Assembly: GCF_009905375.1 (NCBI RefSeq)
Contig: NW_027417553.1
Span: 1-64,000 of the forward strand
DNA length: 64,000 nucleotides
Direction: 5' to 3'
Source of the DNA: Apium graveolens
Lineage: Eukaryota > Streptophyta > Magnoliopsida > Apiales > Apiaceae
The translations under genes were made by a program, and so were the position numbers. Under the pieces are notes generated by a model. That model did no database searches. It was not told the origin of the DNA and saw nothing but the letters and a program-made list of their open reading frames with translations. This document shows, piece by piece, positions 22,847 through 34,680 of the stretch. Numbering within the stretch: the stretch's first letter is position 1; each line of letters opens with the position of its first letter.

Positions 22847-24918
22847 TGTAATAACCCCAATTTTTGGGAAATTTTTGAAACCCTTATGAATAGTGTTTTT
22901 GCTGAATGAGAAAACTTTTCATGCCATACTATGTAGGGGTTCTGATATGGATATTCTGAGATTTTATTAGTACTTTATATGGGATATAAGTGTATGTAAA
23001 GATCGTCAGAATCCAAATCCGAACACTTTGATTTTTTCCGGAAATCCAATAGATACGGAAAGAATTGAGTATAAGGTAACAGGATAAAAAGGATTTAAAT
23101 TAAAGGATTATAAGAGAGGATCATAAAAGGAATACAATATATTGAGAAAGGTTAAGGGAATCTAAGTAATAAGATCCCGGGTATGATCCCTCAAACGATA
23201 AACGAAAACGAAAGTTAAGCGAACCGTATAACAGATCAGCGGTCATTAGGCAAACGATTAGGAAGTTAATCAAGGGGATTAGTGGGGATGATGTCATCCA
23301 ACCAATAGAAAGAGGACAAGGAGGGGAGGATGACATCATGAGGATGACACAAGCATGACATGGGAAGGAAGGAGGTGTGGTTGAATGAGAACCACACAAA
23401 TTCAAGGGCAACAAGGTAATTGACTAAATCAAACACAAAAACAAAGCAACCAAGCCAAGTAAAATCATTTTCATCAAAATCAAAAAGAAACCAAGGCATT
23501 GTTCTTCATGCTCTCGGCCAAAACAGAACCAGAACACTAAAACTGCTGTATCTCCTTCATTTCTCACTCAAATATTGTGTTCTATAGCTCATTGGAAAGG
23601 TATTGAGATGGTCTACAACTCTTGTTCACAAGTCTCGTCCAAATAATCATGGTAAGACCCTCATCTTTACAGTTCTTTAAATCGGACTTTTAGAAACTTC
23701 AAAGCCTAACTTTGTGTTCTTGATTTCTTTGGAAAGATCAAGCTTGTAGGAGGCTCCCTAAGGCTTCCTAGCAACTTAACACCTCCCAAGGAAGGTATAA
23801 ACTTCAAACCCTAGCCTTTACTTTATTTGTTAGTAAGTTTAATGGTTGGTGTTGTGAAATGAGAAGCATGGATTGTGATTATTAGTAGTTTGGTTTGATT
23901 TGGAAGTGTTTTGGTAATTGAAGCTTGATTATAGTTCATAGGTCTTGATTGTGGTTGTTTGAGTTGAAAACCTTGGAGATTATGGACTGATGTGGTATGG
24001 TTTAGGTGAAGTTTTGTTGTATTGATGGTTATGAGTTGGTTGGTGGTTAATTGGAGTAGTTTAAACATTGGTAATCGCGTAAACATAGCCGTAGTAACGT
24101 CCAATTTTCTTTGGACTGTTTTTGTGCATAATATTAGGACCCGAGAACCCCCTGCTAGATTATGACCACTGCCATGTTTAGATAGCTCATATTACGAGCT
24201 TCGTTTTGATATGTAGTTCGTTCGATTCCGATGCACGGTTTAGGAGAAACGACCGTTTCAAATAACGGCGTTTCGCGAACAAAACTTTTCCCCTCGCCTT
24301 ACTTTGAAACATAGGTTAAAGACCAAAAAGGGTTAATTAATGTATGAAACATTTATGGTAAGTGTGTTAGGCAGTTGGTAAGACACTCGCGAAGGAATCG
24401 CTTTAAAAACTCGTACAGGTTAAATTATTAAAAATGGTGGAGCCGAGGGTACCCGAGTGACTTAAGCGAATCAGTGAGCGCAAAACAAGCGTTAGAGTCT
24501 AAGTTAGTTAAAGTATAGATTTACAAGTGATTTTGGTTTAATTCCAACTTACTTTTTGTTTATAGGTTACCAGACTCGTCCCGAGCCTTTTATCACCCCA
24601 AGTCGCTCAGGCAAGTTTTCTACCCGTTATACTGTTGTTGTGATGAATATGTGTATATGCATGATCTTGCGATAAATGCATATTGGTTATTAGCAAATTC
24701 TTGCGTTATATTGTAGCATGTGATATGGTATATATGCATGCCTGTTTCATATTCTTGATTTATATATCTGTTGGTTCAAATGCTTATAGTTGCATAATAC
24801 CTATGCTAGAGGATAGCGGTAACTTGCATATACCCTTAGTATTGGGACCCAAAGGTGAAAATATTTTCTAAAACCGGGAGTCGAGGATCCCGAGTAGATT
24901 TTGTATATATGGATATGG

Positions 24919-24952
<34 letters not shown>

Positions 24953-25011
24953 GGTTATAGTTTTCCAAACTATTAATCGAATAAGGTTTATTCGATAACT
25001 TTAACTTTATT

Positions 25012-25224
25012 TTATTATTGAATATTATTTCGAATATTATTCGAAGGCGTATGACTCCTTTTATTTATTTATTTGAATATTATTTGAATATTCATTCGAG
25101 GGCTTATGACTCTTTTATATTATTTATTGAATATTATTTAAATATTCATTCGAAGGCTTATGACTCAGTTTATATTATTTAATGAATATTATTTGAATAT
25201 TCATTTGAGGATCTATGACTCCGA
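25012..25224 (+). repeat. AT-rich tandem repeat in E3 LTR
   Basis: About four imperfect units of roughly 55-60 bp, each with GAATATTATT(T/C)GAATATT, then a CGAAGGCTTATGACTC-like core. The same array is at 34740-34952 in the other LTR. Confidence 0.7.
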
Positions 25225-25734
25225 TTATTTGCTGAGGTATATTCTTTATTTTATTAAAGAATAAGGTGTCAATAATCAAACTTATTTTCGATTATTCAAA
25301 TAAAGATAATACTTTCATATAAGTATATCTTTGGTTATTTAATACTCGTTTCAAGTATAAGTTTTAATACTTCTACTTCAATTATTTTTATAAAGATTAT
25401 TCTTTATGGGAATATTATTTAAATAATAATATTCAGTCATTTTCTAAATATTTTGGGGACTGATTTACTTCATTAAATCAGTTTTACTCCAAACACTCTA
25501 TAAAGTGTTTTCGAGTCTTCAAAATGATTTTTAAAGTCAGAGCGGATCCCAAAACTCATTTTTATATTTAAGATCTTCCTTTTTTAAGGGGATTTAAATA
25601 CTCGCTCAAAACCTGGGGAATCCGGCTCTGTGGTGTATTTTATATTCGCAACGAGGTTGCAGTTTTGGTAAATGAATTGATTACTTGCCCAATGTTCGGG
25701 AAGTAAGCCCATCTAATTGAGTCGGCATAAGCGA

Positions 25735-25815
25735 CAGGCCGGGGTACGGTCTATGAAAGTGTAAGTGGCTGGGTGGCAGTCCATCAACGCGTAAGAGGCC
25801 GGGTGGCGGTCCAGC
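25735..25815 (+). repeat. GC-rich short repeats in E3 LTR
   Basis: About three degenerate copies of a unit built on GTAAGWGGCYGGGTGGCRGTCCA, standing out in AT-rich DNA; repeated at about 35463-35543. It occupies the same relative place as the hairpin of the E1/E2 family. Confidence 0.55.
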
Positions 25816-26583
25816 ACAAGGTCCTTATGTGGCCAGGGTGATGACCGGTGGGGGATTCATCCATCTACTAGTAGAAAAGGTTACTTATTGGTATCTTTGC
25901 CTGATCAGCAAGATATCTGGTTTATGCCAAAATTCTTTTCCTTCCAAATTCATTGGATATTGCAACTCTGTTCATACTTTACATGACAGAGGTTTTCAGG
26001 AAATGTATGGGAGATATATATGAAGATATTTATATATCGGGACTTAATGAAGTATCTCGTAACTTCATTATTTATAATGATATTCAAAGATTGAATCTAT
26101 TCAAATCTTGTCTTGTAGTCTCATCTATGTGATGAACCTTTGAAACTGATTATAACTTGAACGGGGGTAGTTCAAGTAGTATTTGGGAAAGATATAAGTA
26201 TTTTGGGGTATCTTGTAACTTCATCTTTTAAACTTATATCTAGTTAATGATTATCTTATGCATGACAAAGATTTTCAGAAAAACGTTGAGACAAGGTTAA
26301 ATATATGAGATCACCTTGCAACGATATTTTTATACAGTTATACACTGGAAATCTGTGTATATTATGCATGGAAGAGGACTTCCAAGATTTTGAAAAGTAT
26401 ATATGTATATATACTGAATATTTTGCGACTTCATCGCATTAAGATATCAAACTTGGTTCATTTCTTTTGACCAAGACTTTCATGAGTACTATGAGAAGGC
26501 TCATATACTATTAATCATTATACATATTATTTTGGTGGGCTTGCTGCTCACCCTTGCTTTATTTCTTCATCACACAACAACAG

Positions 26584-26679
26584 TTAGGAAAGATGGCCAG
26601 ACTCCAGCAGACCCAGCGCAAGCGCATGGGAAGCGTCCCGCGTCTTCCCGTTGATGTTGTAGCTGCTATAGCTGCAGAG
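26584..26679 (+). CDS. LTR mini-exon with H3-like head (E3 5' copy)
   Basis: A 96-nt exon after AACAACAG, ending GCAGAG before GTAGAT. ATG is at 26593; unspliced the frame ends at 26694 (33 codons). The head ARLQQTQRKRMG matches H3 in register at A1, R2, Q5, T6, R8, K9 and G12. The rest is Val/Ala-rich. The frame exits in phase 0. An acceptor-like GATCAG at 27244 would continue it into an acidic leader ORF. The 3' LTR copy (36312-36407) is identical. Confidence 0.5.
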
Positions 26680-26989
26680 GTAGATCTATTGTAGATCAGA
26701 CCATCTACTTTTGAGAATCAATTATGTATAATTATAACTTGTGGCAGATAATGGCAATTAACTGTAAATTTATCAAGTAATCATTTTGGGTTGTAATAAC
26801 TGTTAAATGGTGGATTCAAAGACTTGTACTTATTTCAATTTCATCTCTGAGACTATAACGGGTTGTGGTGTGTGTTAGTGTGGGGTCGCAGCATAAGGTT
26901 ATTATTATTAATTAAGTGAAGTGATATTGTGGAAAGAATGACCGTGACGACCCGGATCCCCGACCCCGGATCTGGGGGTGTTACAGAAA

Positions 26990-27001
26990 TGGTATCAGAG
27001 C
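26990..27001 (+). other. Primer binding site, E3
   Basis: TGGTATCAGAGC starts five bases after the LTR end; initiator tRNA-Met type. Confidence 0.9.
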
Positions 27002-27244
27002 TAAGCGTTATAAACCTCAGAGATGATGGGACGTTAAGATAATAAGTTCACTAAGATAATAAGAACTCTTGCCAAGTTCATAGTCGGACTACCTAACGTA
27101 GTACTGACAGTTAAAACCCTTATGGGAACCCTTATAAATGTAGCGATAGAAGCGTAGTTCGTTATCGTATATGGTAGCGGGACTCCGAACCCTGAAGTTG
27201 AGGAACATCAACGCGATGATGTTTTATTATTTATTGGGGATCAG

Positions 27245-27379
27245 ATTATGGATCCGATAGAGCGTCCTAACGCGGGACCGGATGATGTTGATATTGAGGA
27301 TGTAGCGGTTGAGGATGTTGTCCTAGAAGGGATAGTTGCTGAGGAGGATCCCATGGAGGATCCTGACAAGAATGAATAA
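27245..27379 (+). CDS. Acidic leader ORF of E3
   Basis: ATG at 27248 opens 43 codons to TAA at 27377-27379, strongly acidic with repeated Glu/Asp-Asp and Val (VDIEDVAVEDVV). It sits where ORF0 sits in E1/E2 and is in phase with the LTR mini-exon if GATCAG at 27244 is used as acceptor, but it has no obvious sequence similarity to ORF0. It may have been cut short by the rearrangement that brought pol sequence in at about 27425. Function unknown. Confidence 0.45.
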   Translation: MMDPIERPNAGPDDVDIEDVAVEDVVLEGIVAEEDPMEDPDKNE

Positions 27380-27424
27380 AGGACCACTGAGGAATTGATG
27401 ACCATGGTTAGGGCAACTACCAGA

Positions 27425-28250
27425 GGTAGGATTGGCCGGTCACTACCGGAGGTTCGTTCAAGTTGTAAAGATAGTAGCCCCTTTAACGCGGCTTACTCGT
27501 AAGACTGAGAAGTTCGAATGGACAGAGAAATGCGAGAACAGCTTTCAAGAACTGAAGCAGAGGTTGGTGATGGCCCCTATGCTGGCGTTGCCGGATGGAA
27601 AAAGGAGATTTTGTGATTTGTAAGTGACGCTTCGCATAAGGAATTAGGGTGCTTCTTAGCACAGCAAGATAATCGCGTCTGCGTCAAGACAATTAAGGTA
27701 ATATTAAATTTGATATCCCCGCCCATGAGCTTAGGCTCGTGGCAATAGTTTTACCCTAAAGATTGGAGGCACTACTTGTATGGAGAGAAGTGCGAGAATT
27801 ACCTAAGCCATAAGTGCTCTAGTACATTCTTACGTAGAAAGAGCTCAACATACGCCAGAGGAGGCGGTTAGAGCTAATCAAGAATTATGATTGGGAGATT
27901 CTTTATCATTCGGGGAAAGCCAATATGGTGGTTGATGCCCTTAGTAAAAAGGAGAGACTCAAGATGATAATGTCTTTTGGAGAGTTTATAAGAGATTTTG
28001 AGAAAATGGAAATAGTAGTGAAGGTAACCGGAGCCGGTACCGAAAAGCTGTTTGAGATAGCAATACAGCCCGAATTATTGGAAAAGATCATATTGTGCCA
28101 GAAAAAGTTATGAATGAAGGCAGAGAGCCAACAAATAGATAAGAGGTTAATACCGAGAAAGATGAGAAGGGAATAATGAGGTATTCTTACAGAATTTGGG
28201 TTCCAAATGTTCAAGAGCTTAAAGATGAGATCTTAGATGAAAGCTAGTTT
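27425..28250 (+). pseudogene. Displaced RT/RNase H/integrase fragment upstream of gag (E3)
   Basis: GLAGHYRRFVQ, PLTRLTRKTEKFEW and [10 protein letters not shown] (RT connection, start of RNase H) run at 27432-27623. The YDWEILYHSGKANMVVDAL equivalent follows at about 27885-27940, and pre-integrase sequence to RIWVPNVQELKDEIL at about 28240. Frames shift repeatedly. This belongs after RT, yet gag core sequence begins only at about 28540 and a second RNase H end is found at 30213-30330. It is therefore an extra, transplaced copy. Confidence 0.75.
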
Positions 28251-28429
28251 GAGGAATAAGATTTAGAGCAAACCCTGAACGTGATAGTCAGGGAGGTCGC
28301 CATCAAGATAGAAGGAACCCATGACATAATGGAGTGGAAAATGAGGATTTTAAATTAAAAGATGACCCCAATTATGGGGAGTAGGATGAAACATTTCATA
28401 CTAAGGAAACAAAAAGTCGAGTAAGGAAA

Positions 28430-29120
28430 GGAGACCCGAGATGGTACCCCTATACGGCAATTCATGGACCTGTCTAAAGAGAACTTAGACTATTATCCCC
28501 AACCACCACCTTGAGGAGACAGTACGGTGAGAAATTCTTTCAGGACCTTTAAGTCGCTAAGCTCTCAGAGTTCCATGGAACAAGCTGACCCAGCCGAGGC
28601 AAGAGCCTGGCTAAAGGAAATAGAGGAATCATTTGAGATTCTAAATGATTGACGAACCACAAAGGACTGTTTTTGTCACTTACCCTCCTAAGAGAGAGGC
28701 CACCCGCTGGTGAAAGACCAAGAAAGGCACGGAGCCAGAGGTTATAATAAACTGATTTAAGTTCAGTCAATTGTTTTAGGAAAGTACTTCCCAAGGTTAT
28801 GGAGATAGTGTAAAAGCTTTAGAGACAGAACAAAGGCAGACGAGTATGATGAATTATGAATCTAAGTTATAAAAGTTATCAAGATTCATTCTGAGGACAC
28901 GAATCCAGAATGACGGGATGTATGAAATCAATGTTTATGTTGTGTTGGTCCATGAAATAATGATAAGAGAAAGGAAAATAAAAAGAAACTGAAGTGGAAA
29001 GGAATATAAAGGCAATAGAGTTTGAGGAATGATAAGGGAGTTGAGTATGAGGAAACCCTAAAGACTCGTAGCAATAGACATAGAAAAGTATGTAATCGTC
29101 AGGATGAGGGTGATATACCA
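28430..29120 (+). pseudogene. gag: gag remnant of E3
   Basis: Recognisable pieces are DPAEARAWLKEIEESFEIL (28577-28650), LGKYFPRLWR (28780-28805) and MNYES...LSRFI equivalents to about 28900, i.e. the retrotransposon Gag core in broken frames. Zinc knuckles could not be found. No frame longer than ~100 codons survives. Confidence 0.7.
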
Positions 29121-30340
29121 TGAGTTAAATTGATGGTTGAAGGTATAAGAGATACATATATATTATCCCCTGTAAGTTGGGAGGATTCGAAGAAACCTTA
29201 AGATAGTTCGAAGGATAAATAATGAGACGCGGATAGACTGAGGAGACAAGAAAGTAAGAAATTAAGAAAATTGGATGAAGGAAGTGACCTTCAAGAATGT
29301 GAAGTGTAAGACCGGTGGCTTGATACCCAGGAAGGGAGACGCCAGGTATGAAAGATATCCCAACATTGAGATGACTGTTGAGATAAACAACAAAAGTAAA
29401 TAAGGATTTATTAAGAAGAAGTTCACGTTGAACACGACCAATATCTTCCAGATCATCCATGTGATCATTACCAAATCAGGAAAGAAAAGCGGATAACCAT
29501 TTTTATCTTTTGGAGGCCATGTGGATTGACCTTAACTTGAATAAGGATGCTATTGTGAAATTCGGTATAGACTATCGAGGTGGAAATGATTGAATAAGAT
29601 ACCCTTATCAGGGATATATGACTTTATTTATCCATGGAAGGATGCTTGTACCTTTTTAAAGGTGGAATTAAGGATAGAACATCAGTAACTTAAAACGAAT
29701 CCTAGGGGAATGCATAAAGGTTGGCATTTCACCCTTAATAGGGATAGTATGAGTTTTGACAGTATGAATTGGAAAGGATTAAGGTAATAATAACCTTTAA
29801 GGATCAGTGGAGAAATTTTTCAGAAGTATATAGATAATGGTTCTAGTATTAGTAAATGGTATTTTGATATGCCCTATATATAGGGAATACAGGAGGAACG
29901 ATTGAAGGATAACCTTAGAGGTTTTACAAGGAGAAAGGAAATATTCGAAATTCTCAAGAATAAAAATGTTGATAAAGGAAATATGACATAATTATAATGA
30001 TGCCAAGTGGGGCACGTGTTAAACCACGAGAAAGTATGGATCGAACCAGTAATGGTCGAAATTGTTCAGGGCAATTAGGACTTAAGATAAAAAATGTTCT
30101 AAGTATGATTGAGAGTCAGTCTTGACAGTGATTAGCCTCTAAAGATTGAGGCAATAACTTATGGAAAAATGGTGATATTTTTTTTTCTTTTCTTTCCCAT
30201 CTGATTTTAAAGAAAACATCTTCACTCAAGCCGTGATCGGAAATAAGGTAGAAAATTTATTTGGAGGTGGTTAAAATGACATTGACTGTAAGGAAATTTT
30301 ACTATCAGGAAAGGCCAAAGAGGTGGCCGACACTTTAAAG
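29121..30340 (+). pseudogene. Protease-RT-RNase H remnant of E3
   Basis: The protease is not recognisable. RT is legible in fragments: IDYRG (about 29565), a [17 protein letters not shown] stretch (29620-29660), and LEVLQGERKYSKFS (29915-29960). The end of RNase H is at 30213-30330 (IFTQ ... DIDCKEILLSGKAKEVADTL). It is full of stops and frameshifts, much more decayed than E1 or E2 although the LTRs of E3 are the youngest here. Confidence 0.65.
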
Positions 30341-31800
30341 GTAAGTGGATAATTATAGGCGCGTGTGCCAAAAGAAAACAGTGATGATGGTTAAAAATGT
30401 GAAGGTTGAATTATGGTTTGGAAGATTGACATTCCTTCTGATGACTGTGCAATACCCAACCGTAATAGTAGTTGGTAAAGGTTTAATTCGTGTAATCGCT
30501 AGGAACGGGCTATCTATCTTAGGAGGTACTATCTTGAGAATAATCCAGGACCATGTTTCAAAAAGGACTAAACGAACCTTTGAGTTAAGTCTTCTATTTA
30601 AGGCATATGACTAAGAATGGTATTAACCTGCTATCGTTGCTTTGATTGAAGCTCTTCTGCAATTTTATCTACTTCATGTCATGAAAGTACGTCAGAGTTT
30701 GGAGTGTTCTTCATGAATTGTGATTGGTGGTTATGTTAACTCCTTAGGAGAATTAGATACGAGATGTATGGACTCCGTATGGTTAGATATTAAGATTTTA
30801 TGGAAAAGTGAATGACGACAGTAGGTCAGTGGTGGACCATAGTAAGGCAGCAATGATTCTGCGAGTAATGAGCTGATTACAACCGTGAGAGTTGTATTGG
30901 AATGGGTGTTGAGATTGAGTACCACTAATCGGGTCGTGGTAGTGTATAAGTTATCATTGATAGACTAATTAAGTAGAGTATCTACCTAGTGAATTATTAT
31001 TCTTTCTTATCAATAGAGAGTCGTATTATTATACGAGGAAGGTTGCGGTGCAAGCATAGAATTCTAGTAGCGATGATGTATAGAATGAGATCCCAGATTC
31101 GATTTTCGATGTCGAGGGAGTTTTAAAGGTGATTGTGTATAAGCTCGAGGAAGAGCATGGGTCCATAGAATGATGAACGGAATAGAAATATTTAGGCATG
31201 TGAAATAGGATGCTATAATACTTGATGTTGATATAAATACATATATGTTTTGTTCTCCTATGACAAACCTCTATAGTTCAGAGGTAGGTTCCAAGCCAGA
31301 TATTTTGTGGCAGTATATTTTTTTATATATATACAATTCTCTTCAGTTCGTTCTTTTCTCTTCTTTTCATTTCATGTAATTTGAGAAGAACAACCCTTCC
31401 AGAAGGGGAGGTATTGCCGAATGACTGTCTATCTGTGTGATAGAAGCCTAGTAGGATACCAACTATTGTTTAATTGCTTGTCAAGTACTAAAGGTTGGCC
31501 ACCTTCTGTACTAACTATGCGAGATAACAAGTGTTCATGATCATAGTGATCTCTCAACAAATTCCTTTACTTCTATATGATTGATCAAACTTTGGGAAAT
31601 AGAAACAGCTGAAAAAGGAGTAATAAAGTTGTGGTAGTATTCGGAATGGAAACACATTTGTGATACTAAGGTTGATGTGGTTATTAAAAGGTTATAGAAC
31701 GCTAACGAGCAAAAGTATAACCAGTATAATATTAGGAACGGAAGGTAGTAGTGATTACGAACTGGAAAAGAATGGGTATTGAGAAGCAAAAGCTCTAATG
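30341..31800 (+). other. Unassigned interior of E3
   Basis: Expected to hold the integrase N-terminus and core, but I cannot identify HHCC or the first two catalytic Asp residues. Short open frames (for instance 30345-30614) have no recognisable motif. A T-rich stretch (about 31317-31380) interrupts it. Confidence 0.5.
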
Positions 31801-32545
31801 CTAAAAGCTATAATGAGAGTCTGTGCAATAGACTTGAAAAAAATTGGAATGATCACTTAACACGGATTGAGTTTTCTTACGACAATAGATCATATGTCAG
31901 TATTGAGATATCGCCTTATGAGATCCTTGAGGGAAGACAATATCGATCTCCCTTATGTTAGGATGAAGTTGTAGAGCGCAAGATGCTCGGACCAGCAGTG
32001 GTCTAAAGGACCAAGGATATGATAGATCTAATCAGAGGACGGCTGGTAGTAACCCAAGATGGACATAAGAGGTATGCTGATTTGACTCAAAAAGGACAAA
32101 GAGTATGAAATAGGGGGCCTAGTAATGTTATAGGTATCCCCTTGGAAACCCTTGAAAAGGATTGATGAGGTTCGGAAAGAAAGGAAAGCTAAGTCTACAA
32201 TTTGTTGGACCCTTGGATAAATTAAGACGTTTGGGAAGTTAGCATATGAGCTAGCCCTACCCCCGAACCTGTAGCAAGTTCATAACGTGTTCCACGTATC
32301 AATGTTAAGGAAGTGTAATTCGGATGCCAGACAAATAGGGGCATATGAGCGCATAGACATGCAACCAGACGTAACCTATATGGAGCAACCAGGAAGGGTA
32401 TAGAGTAAAAGGGAATGAGTGCTTAGGAGAAGGGTTATCAAACTAGTAAGAGTTTGATGGTAGAACCACAATGTGAGAAAATTTACTCGAGAGTTAGAAA
32501 GTGCAATGCTAAGAGAGTATCCCTATTCATTTTTTATCTGATTCC
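31800..32545 (+). pseudogene. Integrase C-terminus and chromodomain remnant, E3
   Basis: 31800-31961 reads as the integrase end (WNDHLTRIEFSYDN, ISPYEILEGRQYRSPLC), then DEVVERKMLGP. The VHNVFHVSML equivalent is near 32279-32310. The chromodomain-like tail (YMEQPGRV ... VIKLVRV ... RELESAML) is at about 32375-32525. Multiple stops are present. Confidence 0.75.
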
Positions 32546-32560
32546 GGGACGGAATCCTTT

Positions 32561-32574
32561 TAAGGAGGGGAGAC
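32561..32574 (+). other. Polypurine tract, E3
   Basis: TAAGGAGGGGAGAC directly before the 3' LTR; similar tracts precede the other LTRs. Confidence 0.7.
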
Positions 32575-34646
32575 TGTAATAACCCCAATTTTTGGGAAAT
32601 TTTTGAAACCCTTATGAATAGTGTTTTTGCTGAATGAGAAAACTTTTCATGCCACACTATGTAGGGGTTCTGATATGGATATTCTGAGATTTTATTAGTA
32701 CTTTATATGGGATATAAGTGTATGTAAAGATCGTCAGAATCCAAATCCGAACACTTTGATTTTTTCCGGAAATCCAATAGATACGGAAAGAATTGAGTAT
32801 AAGGTAACAGGATAAAAAGGATTTAAATTAAAGGATTATAAGAGAGGATCATAAAAGGAATACAATATATTGAGAAAGGTTAAGGGAACCTAAGTAATAA
32901 GATCCCGGGTATGATCCCTCAAACGATAAACGAAAACGAAAGTTAAGCGAACCGTATAACAGATCAGCGGTCATTAGGCAAACGATTAGGAAGTTAATCA
33001 AGGGGATTAGTGGGGATGATGTCATCCAACCAATAGAAAGAGGACAAGGAGGGGAGGATGACATCATGAGGATGACACAAGCATGACATGGGAAGGAAGG
33101 AGGTGTGGTTGAATGAGAACCACACAAATTCAAGGGCAACAAGGTAATTGACTAAATCAAACACAAAAACAAAGCAACCAAGCCAAGTAAAATCATTTTC
33201 ATCAAAATCAAAAAGAAACCAAGGCATTGTTCTTCATGCTCTCGGCCAAAACAGAACCAGAACACTAAAACTGCTGTATCTCCTTCATTTCTCACTCAAA
33301 TATTGTGTTCTATAGCTCATTGGAAAGGTATTGAGATGGTCTACAACTCTTGTTCACAAGTCTCGTCCAAATAATCATGGTAAGACCCTCATCTTTACAG
33401 TTCTTTAAATCGGACTTTTAGAAACTTCAAAGCCTAACTTTGTGTTCTTGATTTCTTTGGAAAGATCAAGCTTGTAGGAGGCTCCCTAAGGCTTCCTAGC
33501 AACTTAACACCTCCCAAGGAAGGTATAAACTTCAAACCCTAGCCTTTACTTTATTTGTTAGTAAGTTTAATGGTTGGTGTTGTGAAATGAGAAGCATGGA
33601 TTGTGATTATTAGTAGTTTGGTTTGATTTGGAAGTGTTTTGGTAATTGAAGCTTGATTATAGTTCATAGGTCTTGATTGTGGTTGTTTGAGTTGAAAACC
33701 TTGGAGATTATGGACTGATGTGGTATGGTTTAGGTGAAGTTTTGTTGTATTGATGGTTATGAGTTGGTTGGTGGTTAATTGGAGTAGTTTAAACATTGGT
33801 AATCGCGTAAACATAGCCGTAGTAACGTCCGATTTTCTTTGGACTGTTTTTGTGCATAATATTAGGACCCGAGAACCCCCTGCTAGATTATGACCACTGC
33901 CATGTTTAGATAGCTCATATTACGAGCTTCGTTTTGATATGTAGTTCGTTCGATTCCGATGCACGGTTTAGGAGAAACGACCGTTTCAAATAACGGCGTT
34001 TCGCGAACGAAACTTTTCCCCTCGCCTTACTTTGAAACATAGGTTAAAGACCAAAAAGGGTTAATTAATGTATGAAACATTTATGGTAAGTGTGTTAGGC
34101 AGTTGGTAAGACACTCGTGAAGGAATCGCTTTAAAAACTCGTACAGGTTAAATTATTAAAAATGGTGGAGCCGAGGGTACCCGAGTGACTTAAGCGAATC
34201 AGTGAGCGCAAAACAAGCGTTAGAGTCTAAGTTAGTTAAAGTATAGATTTACAAGTGATTTTGGTTTAATTCCAACTTACTTTTTGTTTATAGGTTACCA
34301 GACTCGTCCCGAGCCTTTTATCACCCCAAGTCGCTCAGGCAAGTTTTCTACACGTTATACTGTTGTTGTGATGAATATGTGTATATGCATGATCTTGCGA
34401 TAAATGCATATTGGTTATTAGCAAATTCTTGCGTTATATTGTAGCATGTGATATGGTATATATGCATGCCTGTTTCATATTCTTGATTTATATATCTGTT
34501 GGTTCAAATGCTTATAGTTGCATAATACCTATGCTAGAGGATAGCGGTAACTTGCATATACCCTTAGTATTGGGACCCAAAGGTGAAAATATTTTCTAAA
34601 ACCGGGAGTCGAGGATCCCGAGTAGATTTTGTATATATGGATATGG

Positions 34647-34680
<34 letters not shown>

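Larger units (their letters stand above)
22847..26985 (+). mobile_element. 5' LTR of E3
   Basis: TGTAATAACC to GGGTGTTACA. It contains a CTCTCGGCC 5' UTR-like region (about 23505), a strong donor-like ATG|GTAAGACC at 23650, AT-rich tandem repeats (25012-25224), GC-rich repeats (25735-25815) and the mini-exon at 26584-26679. The minus-strand open frames inside it are fortuitous; they recur in the 3' LTR only because the two LTRs are nearly identical. Confidence 0.92.

Noticed and set aside
23121..23499. Overlapping minus-strand open frames repeated at 32849-33227
   Set aside because: They lie in the E3 LTR and repeat because the LTRs are nearly identical; no protein family is apparent.
24910..24955. 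TATATA repeat as a promoter TATA region
   Set aside because: A simple AT microsatellite, present in both E3 LTRs far from the CT-rich start-like region; no support for initiation there.
27248..27379. E3 acidic ORF as a homologue of ORF0
   Set aside because: It shares only position and phase; I see no sequence similarity to the E1/E2 leader proteins.
30345..30614. Open frame of 89 codons in E3 as an accessory gene
   Set aside because: It lies where decayed integrase is expected, with no start context and no motif; probably chance.
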